Part shown: positions 51,767-59,799 of the stretch, piece by piece
How positions within the stretch are numbered: the first letter of the stretch is position 1
Layout: every line of letters begins with the position of its first letter
Assembly (NCBI GenBank): GCA_918298275.1
Contig: CAKJZO010000098.1
Coordinates: forward strand, 1-59,799
Direction: 5' to 3'
Source: Spirochaetota bacterium
GTDB lineage: Bacteria; Spirochaetota; Spirochaetia; Sphaerochaetales; Sphaerochaetaceae
Length of the DNA: 59,799 bases
Made by a program: the position numbers and the translations under genes
Notes under the pieces: model-generated
Databases searched by the model: none
Seen by the model: the letters and a program-made list of their open reading frames with translations, nothing else
What the model was told of the DNA's origin: nothing

Positions 51767-52389
51767 TCGACTACCTTTTCAAACACCATATCAGTCAATG
51801 CCTCCGCAACAATAACATCAGCTTTTGAACTAGGAGTAACCCACTCATTGACAAGAGTGTGCGGCAGTATCACTGGCATTCTATCATGTATGAACCTGAT
51901 GTCCTCAGACGCGTTCATTGTAAGAATCGTGAAAGAGGGGAAGCCATTCTCAATACGGTATAGGCCGGCAAGGAAAGTGACAGAGGTTCCTCTCGGTTGA
52001 ATCGTGTATTTATCTCCTGTGGCGTCTTTGCCGGAGAACTCATTGTGAAGATGCTCCCACTCGAAATACCAGGAGCAGGGGATGATACACCTGCGGCTGT
52101 TCCAACTCTCCTGGAATATCGTCTTCTCTGCCACGGATTCGATTCTTGCATTGATTACTGGAGACTTGGATCTGGGATTAGTGAATCCCCAGACCATTGG
52201 GAATACCATCTCTTTGCCATTCTTTGAAGGAGCAATTACCGGAACCATATCAGTTGGCTTAACTTCACCCTCTGTCTTCAGCGATTTTGAGAGCGCAATA
52301 GACATCTTTGACTTGAGCGGAGAGTTCTCAGCTTTTTCTATATAGGGTATGAGATCAGTTGTTTGCTGAATGAAGAAACGGCAGCACAT
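51763..52389 (-). CDS. SOS-response-associated peptidase (SRAP, YedK/HMCES family)
   Basis: The 208-residue protein begins MCCRF, so Cys2 becomes the catalytic N-terminal residue. NARIES with the conserved Glu, RRCIIPCSWYFEW, and the late His in FIHDRMPVIL complete the site. SRAP proteins bind abasic sites in single-stranded DNA by a stable bond to Cys2. Mobile copies may protect the element's DNA. No ribosome-binding site is obvious at 52389. Confidence 0.93.
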   Translation of the reverse strand: MCCRFFIQQTTDLIPYIEKAENSPLKSKMSIALSKSLKTEGEVKPTDMVPVIAPSKNGKEMVFPMVWGFTNPRSKSPVINARIESVAEKTIFQESWNSRRCIIPCSWYFEWEHLHNEFSGKDATGDKYTIQPRGTSVTFLAGLYRIENGFPSFTILTMNASEDIRFIHDRMPVILPHTLVNEWVTPSSKADVIVAEALTDMVFEKVVD

Positions 52390-52500
52390 GGTGTAATTAT
52401 AACGCTCTATTGACTTTGAGCAAGCTTTCTAAGGGAAAGATTTTACAAAGCTGAAAATTATGTAATTTCTGTATTGACAAGGAGTTGTGGGGTGGATAGA

Positions 52501-52815
52501 ATGACTATAACTCATGGGGTGTATGTTATGGATGAAAGAATAACAAAAGAGTTTAAGAAAATTATAGAAAGAATACCCAAAGGAACAATCTTTGATGCCC
52601 ATTATATCATTGAGAAGTTCTTTAAGGAAAACATGAAGAATGCAAACCTCTATTTGGAATGCCATACCAGTAACAACATTAATGTGTGGAATGCACAGCT
52701 TTCAGCTGCAATTTCATCTTTCAATGGAGAACTGATAGAACCATTAAGAGAGAAAAGCTATTCTCTGGATATTTTGAGAAGGGCATGTAAATGTAATGCT
52801 TGGAGGAGAAAATGA
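52501..52815 (+). CDS. Small hypothetical protein
   Basis: The 104-residue protein is mainly helical and basic, with no signal peptide or known domain. Two starts are possible: 52501 (preceded by AAGGAGTTGTGGGG at long spacing) and 52528 (MDERITKEF). It overlaps the following lipoprotein start by four bases (ATGA), indicating coupled translation. GTIFDAHYIIEKFFKENMKN resembles winged-helix or cell-surface-associated helper proteins only loosely (key residues DAHYIIEKFF). Function unknown. Confidence 0.55.
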   Translation: MTITHGVYVMDERITKEFKKIIERIPKGTIFDAHYIIEKFFKENMKNANLYLECHTSNNINVWNAQLSAAISSFNGELIEPLREKSYSLDILRRACKCNAWRRK

Positions 52816-53999
52816 AGCGTTGTATTCTATTTCTTCTAAGTGTAGCATTTGTATTCTTGTTGTTCTCTTGCGATTCTTCCGGAGATAATTCACAGGTGGG
52901 AAAAACAGAAGATATTTGTACAATCATCCTTCACCCAAATAATGGTACTTCAGATATCGTTTACAATGGAAATCAAGGTGATTTGGTAACCTTACCTATC
53001 CCTTATAAAGATGGGCAGGCATTTGCTTATTGGTTCGACGCGAATAACAATATCTTTGATGGGGGGAATGGTTTTGCATATTCATCAACTACAACCATTG
53101 AGTTGTGGGGTAGATGGAATGTTACAATAGATTTGCCTGAAGGATTCAATGATATCCATAGTTATTCTGAGCTGAGAGTCGAATTGCCTGAATTCGACCA
53201 TGATGACAGTTACTGTCCATTCTGGGTTGATATGAATGGAAACAAGTATAGTCCTGGAATTATAACTTGCCCGATGGATAATATACAGCTTCATACTGCA
53301 AAACACGATTATGACAATCAATACGTTTGTCGCGTATGCGGAAAATGTATTAAATATGATATTTTGGATATCGGTCCCGCCGGTGGTTATATTTTTTATG
53401 ACAAGGGTTACTATTCGGATGGGTGGAGATATCTTGAAGCAGCACCTGCAGATTTAAGAGTGGTTGCTGGAATGCCGATAGTCGATGCTTCTATCAGCGG
53501 TTATTCAAGTGCTACAGCTGGTTATGTGTTCGGATATTTCAGAACAAAAGATAGCGGTAGCAACCTGTATGTGAATGGTACAACCACCTATAACACATCC
53601 AACTGTACCGGAACTGCAATCGGAACCGGTGCAATGAACACGCAGTTGTTGGTTGATGCAATGGGTGAGCAATCCTATTCGTCATCAAGTGGCTCCGTCA
53701 AGACCGGCAACTATGCAGCAAGGCTTTGTGACATTCTTACATATACGGTTGGAGGCGAGACTTTTGATGACTGGTTCTTGCCTAGTAAAGATGAGCTATA
53801 CCTTATGTATGTAAATCTTCACAAGAAGGGACTGGGCGGCTTCACCTACAGCGAAGTTCAGGATACTATCTTCTATTGGTCCTCATCTGAGACCAATGGT
53901 GTACCTGGCGATGCTATGGTACAGAGCTTCAGATATGGTCAACAGTACACCAATAGTAGATTCGAAAGTAATAGAGTACGGCCAGTCCGGACTATCTGA
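52812..53999 (+). CDS. Lipoprotein with Listeria-Bacteroides repeat and DUF1566/C-type-lectin-like domain
   Basis: The 395-residue lipoprotein has a signal peptide with lipobox LFSC (Cys21). A beta-grasp repeat (IILHPNNGTSDIVYNGNQGD, shortened) spans residues about 37-100. A CxxC pair (CRVCGKC) comes next, then a C-terminal domain (about 190-395) with DIGPAGGYIFYDKG, DDWFLPSKDELYLMY, FYWSSSE and VRPVRTI. These are DUF1566 marks, a C-type-lectin-like fold often found at spirochaete cell surfaces. GGAGGAGAAA precedes the ATG. It is likely cargo that alters the host surface. Confidence 0.8.
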   Translation: MKRCILFLLSVAFVFLLFSCDSSGDNSQVGKTEDICTIILHPNNGTSDIVYNGNQGDLVTLPIPYKDGQAFAYWFDANNNIFDGGNGFAYSSTTTIELWGRWNVTIDLPEGFNDIHSYSELRVELPEFDHDDSYCPFWVDMNGNKYSPGIITCPMDNIQLHTAKHDYDNQYVCRVCGKCIKYDILDIGPAGGYIFYDKGYYSDGWRYLEAAPADLRVVAGMPIVDASISGYSSATAGYVFGYFRTKDSGSNLYVNGTTTYNTSNCTGTAIGTGAMNTQLLVDAMGEQSYSSSSGSVKTGNYAARLCDILTYTVGGETFDDWFLPSKDELYLMYVNLHKKGLGGFTYSEVQDTIFYWSSSETNGVPGDAMVQSFRYGQQYTNSRFESNRVRPVRTI

Positions 54000-54069
54000 C
54001 CTGTTTACTCATATATTTGTTTCTTGCATGCATCATTGCCGGGGGATTGTTTCTTAATATCAGCGATTA

Positions 54070-55455
54070 TTAATCCAGCACCCATCCCTTATCCGTAGCA
54101 ATCCTCCGATCCTCAGCCCTCAGCATATTAGCCCCACCCAGGATATCTCCCAGCGTAATAGTGTACGGTGAGTTGATAACCGGCAGCGACTGGAAGAACT
54201 CGACATATGCCTCTCTGGAAAGGCATGTTCCCTCAAAGGATATATCGCAACCATCCCATCCGTTGCAGGACAGGGTAACTCTCGTAAGGGCCTTCATGTT
54301 CTCAAAGGACAAGGTCTGAGTTCTGCTTGAAATAGGAAGTCCGACCAAAGCAGTTATGCCGCTGTCTTCGAACAGATCAATATCATAAATCCTCTCAGTG
54401 TGAAGAGCCGGGATTGCTGCCAATGCATGGCAGGACTTGAACATGTCTGTCATTGAAACTGCTTTTGAAGTATCAATTGCAGGGATTTTTCTAAGGCTGA
54501 TACAGCTAGAGAACATCTCATCGAAATCGGTTCCGTTTGATGTATCCAGTTCTTCAATCGTCTTGATCGAGATGCAGTCCTTGATGAAAGACCTGAAATC
54601 CTGTATCGCAGATGTATCCATTTCGGGCAGTTCCTTTAGTGCGGAACAACCTTCGAACAGGCTCTGAACACTCCAGCAGTTGGTCAAATCCATCGCCGGC
54701 AGATACTCCAACGAGATGCAGCCCTTGAACATCTCGCCAAACTGATAGACGTCAGATAAATCCAGATTCGGTATCGCAATCAGCGAGATACATCCACAGA
54801 AAGCCATGCTGGCATCGTTCCATCCCTCCGTATCCAGATGCCTGACTGCAATCAGGGATATGTTGTCCTTGAACATGAAGAAGGGTGGAACGAATCCGTA
54901 GCCGGTGAAGTATCTCATGTGCTTCAGGGCCGTGATATAGCCTCCCAAACTGATATTGCAAACATTGGCTGCAATCTCCCGGACGGGAGAAATCCAGGAG
55001 AGGGAGGAGTCCCCTGCAGGTCTTGTGAAATAGATTGCGGGCTGACCGCTCTGATAGGAGATGCGGACCATACACTGCACATGGGCATCTGAAGTGAGAT
55101 GGCTGAAATCCGATGCATCTATTGTGTACTCAACTGTTCCAGCTGCAGATTCCGATACCACTCTTGTTGAAACAAAAGATCCGCTGGAATCAGTGTGCCC
55201 AAATTCGATCCTTACCGGAGAAGATGAAATCATAAGGGGAAACTTGACCTGGGCACCCTGAGGGATGAGAACAAGGGCATAGATGTTCCCAGGAACATTG
55301 GAAACAGCTGGCATTATCAGCCAATCGGAAGGTCTTGTCTGATTGTAGACAACCTCAGGATTCAGTGGACCCGGCTGGGCAGGAGAGGGTGTCTGTATCG
55401 GATCAGATGCCTGGGCATTGCTTTGAGACAAAGGAAAGAACGGGGTGTTTGTCAT
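54070..55455 (-). CDS. BspA/DUF285-type LRR protein in tail module
   Basis: The 461-residue protein has no signal peptide. A Pro-rich N-terminus (about residues 1-50) and a beta-sandwich-like region come first. Seven to nine repeats of about 24 residues follow, with consensus M-F-x-x-C-I-S-L-x-x-I-P-x-L/M-D-x-S (CGCISLIAIPNLDLS, CISLRKIPAIDTS). These are the DUF285/BspA-like leucine-rich repeats. ATG 55455 overlaps the upstream stop (ATGA) and has GGAGG upstream. The absence of a signal peptide and the phage context favour a receptor-binding tail protein over a host adhesin. Confidence 0.75.
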   Translation of the reverse strand: MTNTPFFPLSQSNAQASDPIQTPSPAQPGPLNPEVVYNQTRPSDWLIMPAVSNVPGNIYALVLIPQGAQVKFPLMISSSPVRIEFGHTDSSGSFVSTRVVSESAAGTVEYTIDASDFSHLTSDAHVQCMVRISYQSGQPAIYFTRPAGDSSLSWISPVREIAANVCNISLGGYITALKHMRYFTGYGFVPPFFMFKDNISLIAVRHLDTEGWNDASMAFCGCISLIAIPNLDLSDVYQFGEMFKGCISLEYLPAMDLTNCWSVQSLFEGCSALKELPEMDTSAIQDFRSFIKDCISIKTIEELDTSNGTDFDEMFSSCISLRKIPAIDTSKAVSMTDMFKSCHALAAIPALHTERIYDIDLFEDSGITALVGLPISSRTQTLSFENMKALTRVTLSCNGWDGCDISFEGTCLSREAYVEFFQSLPVINSPYTITLGDILGGANMLRAEDRRIATDKGWVLD

Positions 55456-55721
55456 AACTGTTGTACCTCCACTTCGCCGGTACCTGTAATGTAGATAACC
55501 GAGCTCACCATGCCAGTTGTTCCTTCGACGTTCGAGCATGAACAGACCTGACCATACTTGGCTGGAATCTTGATTGATCTTGCTTCAGATGCATTTGCCT
55601 CGAATGCCACGAAGATGGTTCCTTCTCCCAGATTCTTCACCAGAAATTCAGATCTTGCCTTGTCAAATGTGAACGTCTGGCATGTTCCGTTTAGTGTCTC
55701 TCTTCTTAAACATAATGTCAT
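55452..55721 (-). CDS. Small beta-rich tail-module protein
   Basis: The 89-residue protein is beta-strand rich (TFTFDKARSEFLVKNLGEGTIFVAFEANASEA-like, key FLVKNLGEGTIFVAFE) and lacks a signal peptide. ATG 55721 follows GGAGACTTGAAA; a TTG six bases earlier is the alternative. It overlaps both neighbours' ends, so it is cotranscribed with the tail genes. It may be a tail accessory or adaptor protein; no family is recognised. Confidence 0.65.
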   Translation of the reverse strand: MTLCLRRETLNGTCQTFTFDKARSEFLVKNLGEGTIFVAFEANASEARSIKIPAKYGQVCSCSNVEGTTGMVSSVIYITGTGEVEVQQL

Positions 55722-55723
55722 TT

Positions 55724-56098
55724 TCAAGTCTCCTGTCCTTTTTCCAGGACATCATTGAATGCAAGTCCCGTATAGGACTTCACGAAAGAATAAAGAGTTC
55801 TCATCTGCTCATCCGGACTAATCGGAATACCCTTTGGGAATATGTCAGCTATGGCAAACTGTCCTCGCCATCTGTAAAGTTCCGGGTGAAAGATCCGGAT
55901 TGCCGGACTACCTATCGGGAGTTCGGGGATTGCCATGTCTTGGTTATCCTTATACCTGGCTTCCCTCGACGGATAGCAGATCAGGTTGAAAGAGACATAG
56001 GTCGTAGAATACATGACGTCCCTGATAACCCAGTAGGCGTCGGGGAAATCGGTGAACAAGCAGTTGTTCTGTTTTGAGAGTGTCAGGCTTAGTCCCAT
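55724..56098 (-). CDS. Tail-module protein, unknown
   Basis: The 124-residue protein has DFPDAYWVIRDVMYSTTYVSFNLICYPSREARYKDNQ, a segment typical of short phage structural proteins with beta content (key WVIRDVMYS). There is no signal peptide or helix bundle. AGGAGGATCAT precedes the ATG at 56098. The next gene upstream ends 9 bases before it. Confidence 0.65.
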   Translation of the reverse strand: MGLSLTLSKQNNCLFTDFPDAYWVIRDVMYSTTYVSFNLICYPSREARYKDNQDMAIPELPIGSPAIRIFHPELYRWRGQFAIADIFPKGIPISPDEQMRTLYSFVKSYTGLAFNDVLEKGQET

Positions 56099-56107
56099 AT
56101 GATCCTC

Positions 56108-56698
56108 CTATGCTGTTCCTGCACAGATGTAACTGTACGTTCCGCTCTGCACAGCTATCGGTGTACCTCTGAGAACCCCATAGCCCTTTGCTGTCAGAAA
56201 TGCATCATCCGATGCATAATCAATTCCTTTCTCCCAGATACCACATGTGACTCCTATGATCTTCCTGCCTCTGAAATGGCTCTGATAGATAGAGGAGGGA
56301 ACTTTCTCGAGTCCTGCTGCATAGACGTTGAAGAACGAGCCTCCGCTTCCGGAATCCTCATACAGGACGATCTTCCATAGATGCCTGTCATGTACGTCCT
56401 CTGTTGTTCCACCGTCCACGTTGTGTTTGAATTCCCAGGCCTTGGTGAAGTAGCTTGTGCTGCCTTGAGTTGAACCATAGACCAGAATCCAGGATGATCC
56501 GTTCCAGTAGCTGATCGAGCAGGAGCCTTCTTTATATCCATCACCGTTTCCCCAGAGGTTGAATGTGACCTGAAATGCGGGCGCATCGATGTAGAAAGTT
56601 ACGGTGTTCTGATAGCAGGAATTTAGGTAGCTGTTTCTCCAGACTGTACCCGTCATGTCTATCAGGTTTTCCCTGTTGATCAGACTACCTGCTCCCAC
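56108..56698 (-). CDS. Tail-module protein with lectin-like features, unknown
   Basis: The 196-residue protein is Trp/Tyr/Gly-rich and beta-strand-like (SISYWNGSSWILVYGS, TFYIDAPAFQVTFNLWGNG). Such composition is common in phage tail fibre tips and carbohydrate-binding modules. The start is GTG 56698 with TAGGAGTATCAA upstream. It lies 9 bases after the large tail fibre gene. No specific family can be named. Confidence 0.65.
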   Translation of the reverse strand: MGAGSLINRENLIDMTGTVWRNSYLNSCYQNTVTFYIDAPAFQVTFNLWGNGDGYKEGSCSISYWNGSSWILVYGSTQGSTSYFTKAWEFKHNVDGGTTEDVHDRHLWKIVLYEDSGSGGSFFNVYAAGLEKVPSSIYQSHFRGRKIIGVTCGIWEKGIDYASDDAFLTAKGYGVLRGTPIAVQSGTYSYICAGTA

Positions 56699-56707
56699 TT
56701 GATACTC

Positions 56708-59700
56708 CTAATTGAAGACTGCCCCGTGGCAGTAATCGAAATACGCATGGCTGCCGGCGGCCTGTCCCTCATTGAAAACCCAACTCTGGACATGTGCCTG
56801 ACCTCCGAAGGTGCGGTAGCCGAAGCGCACGACATCCATATTCTGGAAGTTCATCTCATCCTGCTGGGCCTTGACGTAGGTAAGATCATTGAGTCCGATC
56901 TTTTCTGATCTGTCGGCCATTCCGACAAGATGACCGTAGATCAAGTCGATGAAGGCGGATGCGAACTCATTGCCAAGGGCTCCAAGCGAATACAGGCTGT
57001 CATCTTTGGGGAGAACATCCTTGACAAGAATAGCATCCAACTGTCCGACAGGAGTGAACTCAAGCTGTCTTGTGGCTGCAAACCGGTCATTGAGACCGAA
57101 TGAAGCAACAGTGGCTCCGTTGAGGATCACCGTAAAGGTACTCCCGTTCCATTTGAGGTTGTACAGGTGGTTTCCGGATGATGGGGAAACCAGGTTGACA
57201 GATGATCCTCCATATTTGGTAAATATGATCCTGAACTGGGTGTTCTGAGTGTATCTTCTGGCATCAAACAGCCCGATCTGGGCTCCGTTCTGCATGAAGG
57301 CGGAGAACCTGCAGTATGGTGATGGATTGACGCTCCAGAGTGAGATGGTTGTCTTCTGTGTTCTCCAGAGCGTATTGTCATCCGTTATGGTGGCCAGTAT
57401 CGCACAACTCGAATCCAGGAGATTAATTCCAATCGGGAATGACGAGTAGTCATATCCTATGCCCAGACTACCTGAAGCAGTCAGAGTCCAGTCTGAATCG
57501 GTGTATCTTGCATAGTAGCAGAACATCTGTATGCTGCTGCCTATGAAGAATATCTTGCCGCTGAAATAGCAGCATCCGGTTGTTGTGGCGGAAGCCCCTG
57601 TGACAGAAGTCCATGTAATCAGATCCGAGCTGGCAAGGATGTCCTTTACCGAGTTGTCCTGCGATTGTCTGAATATGAACCAGCTGTCCCTTGCATAGAT
57701 GATCCTGCTGCTGACATACAAGTTGCTGATAGTGCATTTCGTGGTCCAGTTGCTTCCATCGGAGCTGGTCTGAACTGTTCCGTTTCCATGGTCTTCGACC
57801 GTAACGAACAATCCGCTGATGAAGGATATATGCTTATGACTTGACCTTGTGTGTACCCACGTACCGTTTCCATAAGCCACATGACCGGAGAGGTATTCGC
57901 CAGAGATTGCTGTCCATGTAAGGCCATCAGTGCTCTCATAGGCATATCGGATATTGCCGCTTGCTGCACTTGTACGGAACTTTCCGTTTCCGAATGCGAC
58001 GTAGACTCCGTGCCAGCCGATACCCTGAGGAGAGACATCGGTCCACGTTATCCCGTCCGTGCTTCTGAGAAGTCCGTTGTCCGAAGAGGATGCGATATAG
58101 ACTCCGTTTCCATGGGCAAGACCGGTAATCTGACCATGTATGGTATGGACCAGTGTCCAGCTGATTCCTCCGTCTGTACTTCGGTATATCGATCCAGAGT
58201 TCGATGTTCCTCCTGCAATGAGAATCATGTCCTCCGTTGCGAGGATGACATCGCAGTTGGAAGGAATGGTTCTGGTATTCCAAAGAGTCCTCTGTCCTAT
58301 GTTCACCGCTGATGTGTCCATTACCTGGCGGACATGGATGCTCTGGCCGCTGTTTCTCGATATGCCCCGGGCAGATTCGGAGAAATCAATCCATGTGTTG
58401 CCGTTCAGCGAGTACTGGAGTGTTGCTTTTCTCACAGCATCATAGGCAAGCGTGCTGATGCGCTTCTCCATTGGTGTTCCCCAAATGCAGCAGTTTGTGC
58501 ATTGTACAGGTATCTGTGAAGAAAGAACGGTTGAATCAGTTACTCCGGATCTCTGATCTGCAGTTCTGTTTATAGTGCGCTGGGAATCGTCCGTTAGTTT
58601 CAGAACCTTTGATACGGTTGAAGACCCGTAAGTTCTAGTCCCTGAGTTGAGCGTTGTGATCTCTGCAGCGTTCAGATGGCCCGCCATGGCAGAGTATACA
58701 TCATGGTCATTGAATTCCTCGGTTGAACTGAAAACGCCTGTAATCTGACTTCCTGCGGTCTCTTCCTGTGTTTCCAGCGGCCTTGACGTGAACGATCCGG
58801 AAACTATGGAGTTCACTACCTTGGATCCGACAAAGGACGAGTTGCCGTTGTGATCGATCCTGAATCCTGCTGTGGGATTTCCGCTTGCATCCTCAGCGTA
58901 GTTCTCGGATCTGATTTCGCCTCCGTTCTGAAGCGCGATCTGTGAAGTGGCCAGTCTGTCTATCTGAGCCTGCTGTGCACTGAGGTTGCCGATATAGGCA
59001 TAAAGGACTGCGGATGTCCTGGGTATGTCTATCCCGTTTGCAAGAACCGCATCACGGATCTGGGCTATCTGTACAGGCCAGTATGAAGCATCATCGATCT
59101 GTACCCAGCTGCCGGAGTTTCTGACATATGGCAGGTAATCTCCGTTCGACTGAAGCACATATGAGTCTCCGTCCACGAATGAGCCTGAAGGTGCAGATGT
59201 CAGGATGCCCAGATTCATGTTGTATCTGGTTATGTCCACGGCCTTGGCAAACAATCCGGATGCCTGAGATGTATAGGCATGGTTTCCGACAATGCTGGAA
59301 AGAGTGCACGATGCACTGATACTGTCCGGGACAGTGGCCTTGGTGTAGTTGAGGGTAATGACGGATCCCGTGTAAAGGATTCCGTTGATCTCCCAGGAAT
59401 ATACAGGACCCAGATAATGACTGGAAACTGCCCGGAATACTATGGTCACGGGATCATTGCTTCTCAGATCCTTCTCATAGGTCGAACAGTTGCAGGCTAT
59501 GGTAAGTGACGCCATACTTTGCATGACTTCATTGGCAGAATAATCAATCTCAGGAGAGGAAAAGGTCTCTGTCCCGTCATCCCATGAGGTCTTGAGCCTT
59601 GTCCAGTAGGTGCATCCAACAAACCAGCCTGTTGGTCTTGAGTCGCTGAAATCGGAGGCTGCAGGAACAACAGATCCAACCATCAGGGCATACTGTGTGC

Positions 59701-59799
59701 TGACCGTTCCACCTGTTCCCGGCACTCCAGGCTGACCAGGTGTTCCGGGTGTGCCGGGATCTCCTTGTTCTCCTTTTTCACCCTTGAGGTATACTGAAG
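56708..59799 (-). CDS. Large tail fibre / host-specificity protein, N-terminus outside window
   Basis: The frame is open at the right edge; about 1030 residues are visible. At 59705-59782 there is a collagen-like Gly-X-Y stretch (GEKGEQGDPGTPGTPGQPG). Later come fibre-like regions with AQQAQIDRLA heptad-like helices. At least five Asp-box-like motifs (S-x-D-x-x-x-x-W) lie between 57605 and 58190: STDGGISW, STDGITW, STDGLTW, SSDGSNW and SSDLITW. Asp boxes mark beta-propeller repeats of sialidase-like folds. A final jelly-roll-like part ends at the stop at 56708. It should be the phage receptor-binding or tail fibre protein. The Shine-Dalgarno site and start are not in the window. Confidence 0.8.
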   Translation of the reverse strand, partial: SVYLKGEKGEQGDPGTPGTPGQPGVPGTGGTVSTQYALMVGSVVPAASDFSDSRPTGWFVGCTYWTRLKTSWDDGTETFSSPEIDYSANEVMQSMASLTIACNCSTYEKDLRSNDPVTIVFRAVSSHYLGPVYSWEINGILYTGSVITLNYTKATVPDSISASCTLSSIVGNHAYTSQASGLFAKAVDITRYNMNLGILTSAPSGSFVDGDSYVLQSNGDYLPYVRNSGSWVQIDDASYWPVQIAQIRDAVLANGIDIPRTSAVLYAYIGNLSAQQAQIDRLATSQIALQNGGEIRSENYAEDASGNPTAGFRIDHNGNSSFVGSKVVNSIVSGSFTSRPLETQEETAGSQITGVFSSTEEFNDHDVYSAMAGHLNAAEITTLNSGTRTYGSSTVSKVLKLTDDSQRTINRTADQRSGVTDSTVLSSQIPVQCTNCCIWGTPMEKRISTLAYDAVRKATLQYSLNGNTWIDFSESARGISRNSGQSIHVRQVMDTSAVNIGQRTLWNTRTIPSNCDVILATEDMILIAGGTSNSGSIYRSTDGGISWTLVHTIHGQITGLAHGNGVYIASSSDNGLLRSTDGITWTDVSPQGIGWHGVYVAFGNGKFRTSAASGNIRYAYESTDGLTWTAISGEYLSGHVAYGNGTWVHTRSSHKHISFISGLFVTVEDHGNGTVQTSSDGSNWTTKCTISNLYVSSRIIYARDSWFIFRQSQDNSVKDILASSDLITWTSVTGASATTTGCCYFSGKIFFIGSSIQMFCYYARYTDSDWTLTASGSLGIGYDYSSFPIGINLLDSSCAILATITDDNTLWRTQKTTISLWSVNPSPYCRFSAFMQNGAQIGLFDARRYTQNTQFRIIFTKYGGSSVNLVSPSSGNHLYNLKWNGSTFTVILNGATVASFGLNDRFAATRQLEFTPVGQLDAILVKDVLPKDDSLYSLGALGNEFASAFIDLIYGHLVGMADRSEKIGLNDLTYVKAQQDEMNFQNMDVVRFGYRTFGGQAHVQSWVFNEGQAAGSHAYFDYCHGAVFN

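Larger units (their letters stand above)
46800..59799. mobile_element. Integrated element, probably a prophage, right end outside window
   Basis: The left boundary is placed where the lipoprotein gene loses its family pattern. Inside are two large serine recombinases, a small HTH/zinc-finger protein, two HU-like proteins, an SRAP protein, a surface lipoprotein and a minus-strand tail/adhesin module. The recombinase part is visibly richer in A/T than the flanking chromosome. The tail genes continue past the window, so size, attR and capsid genes are not seen. Confidence 0.65.

Noticed and set aside
53870-54070. Diversity-generating retroelement
   Set aside because: The lectin-like C-terminus is suggestive, but no reverse transcriptase, template repeat or accessory gene is in the window, so it is kept only as a question.
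1-59799. CRISPR arrays
   Set aside because: No regularly spaced short direct repeats with unique spacers were seen. The only repeats are the 122-base coding duplication and the 49-base upstream elements.
1-59799. tRNA and rRNA genes
   Set aside because: I saw no cloverleaf with TTC-A and acceptor pairing and no rRNA-like sequence. A tRNA could be missed by eye, so a tRNA scan would settle it.

Overview
The window looks like a chromosomal stretch of a Spirochaetota bacterium, probably a gut-associated Sphaerochaetales or Treponemataceae relative. The grounds are an archaeal/spirochaete-type UMP kinase, many secreted proteins with short signal peptides ending in VFA, AFA or VFAGGS, lipoproteins with spirochaete-like lipoboxes, BspA-like repeats, and a PgsB-PgsC-PgsW poly-gamma-glutamate-type locus without PgsA. 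This assignment is inferred from family content, not from a marker tree.

Bases 1-1743 (minus strand) hold a MoxR AAA+ ATPase and the start of a DUF58 protein. Bases 1842-15788 (plus strand) form a long, nearly continuous locus: pgsB and pgsC, a secreted DUF6305-like protein, a TRAP-type permease, a 57-residue membrane protein, an M14-type carboxypeptidase/deacylase, three tandem secreted C69 dipeptidases, two copies of an unrecognised secreted protein each placed after a C69 gene, pgsW, and an M20 peptidase. A divergent FCD-type GntR regulator with a perfect TTGTATACAA operator separates this from a dipeptide ABC transporter (16965-22406) followed by a metallo-beta-lactamase-fold hydrolase, an SGNH lipoprotein and an alpha/beta hydrolase. 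Together they suggest a system that makes, exports, trims or recovers gamma-linked or otherwise unusual glutamyl peptides. The direction (anabolic or catabolic) cannot be settled from sequence.

Bases 24958-37693 are mostly housekeeping: metallophosphoesterase, two short-chain dehydrogenases, lipid kinase, ndk, AEC transporter, pyrH, ssb, trxA, a DUF5655 protein with very strong expression signals, a lamin-tail lipoprotein, prs with a structured leader, an aminotransferase and a HAD phosphatase. Bases 37690-40623 carry a 754-residue protein with a huge Pro/Glu/Asp-rich centre, divergent from a NusG paralogue. Bases 41211-46285 (minus) form an envelope operon: an LRR-SGNH lipoprotein, a lipoprotein with three tandem binding-protein-like repeats, and a polytopic alpha/beta hydrolase.

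From about 46.8 kb to the right edge lies an integrated mobile element, most likely a prophage. It appears to cut short a lipoprotein gene (46553-46825). It carries two overlapping large serine recombinases, an HTH/zinc-finger protein, two HU-like proteins, an SRAP (YedK-like) protein, a lectin-like lipoprotein, and a minus-strand tail/adhesin module. That module contains an LRR (DUF285-like) protein and an open-ended tail fibre with collagen-like Gly-X-Y and Asp-box repeats. The element runs past the window end.
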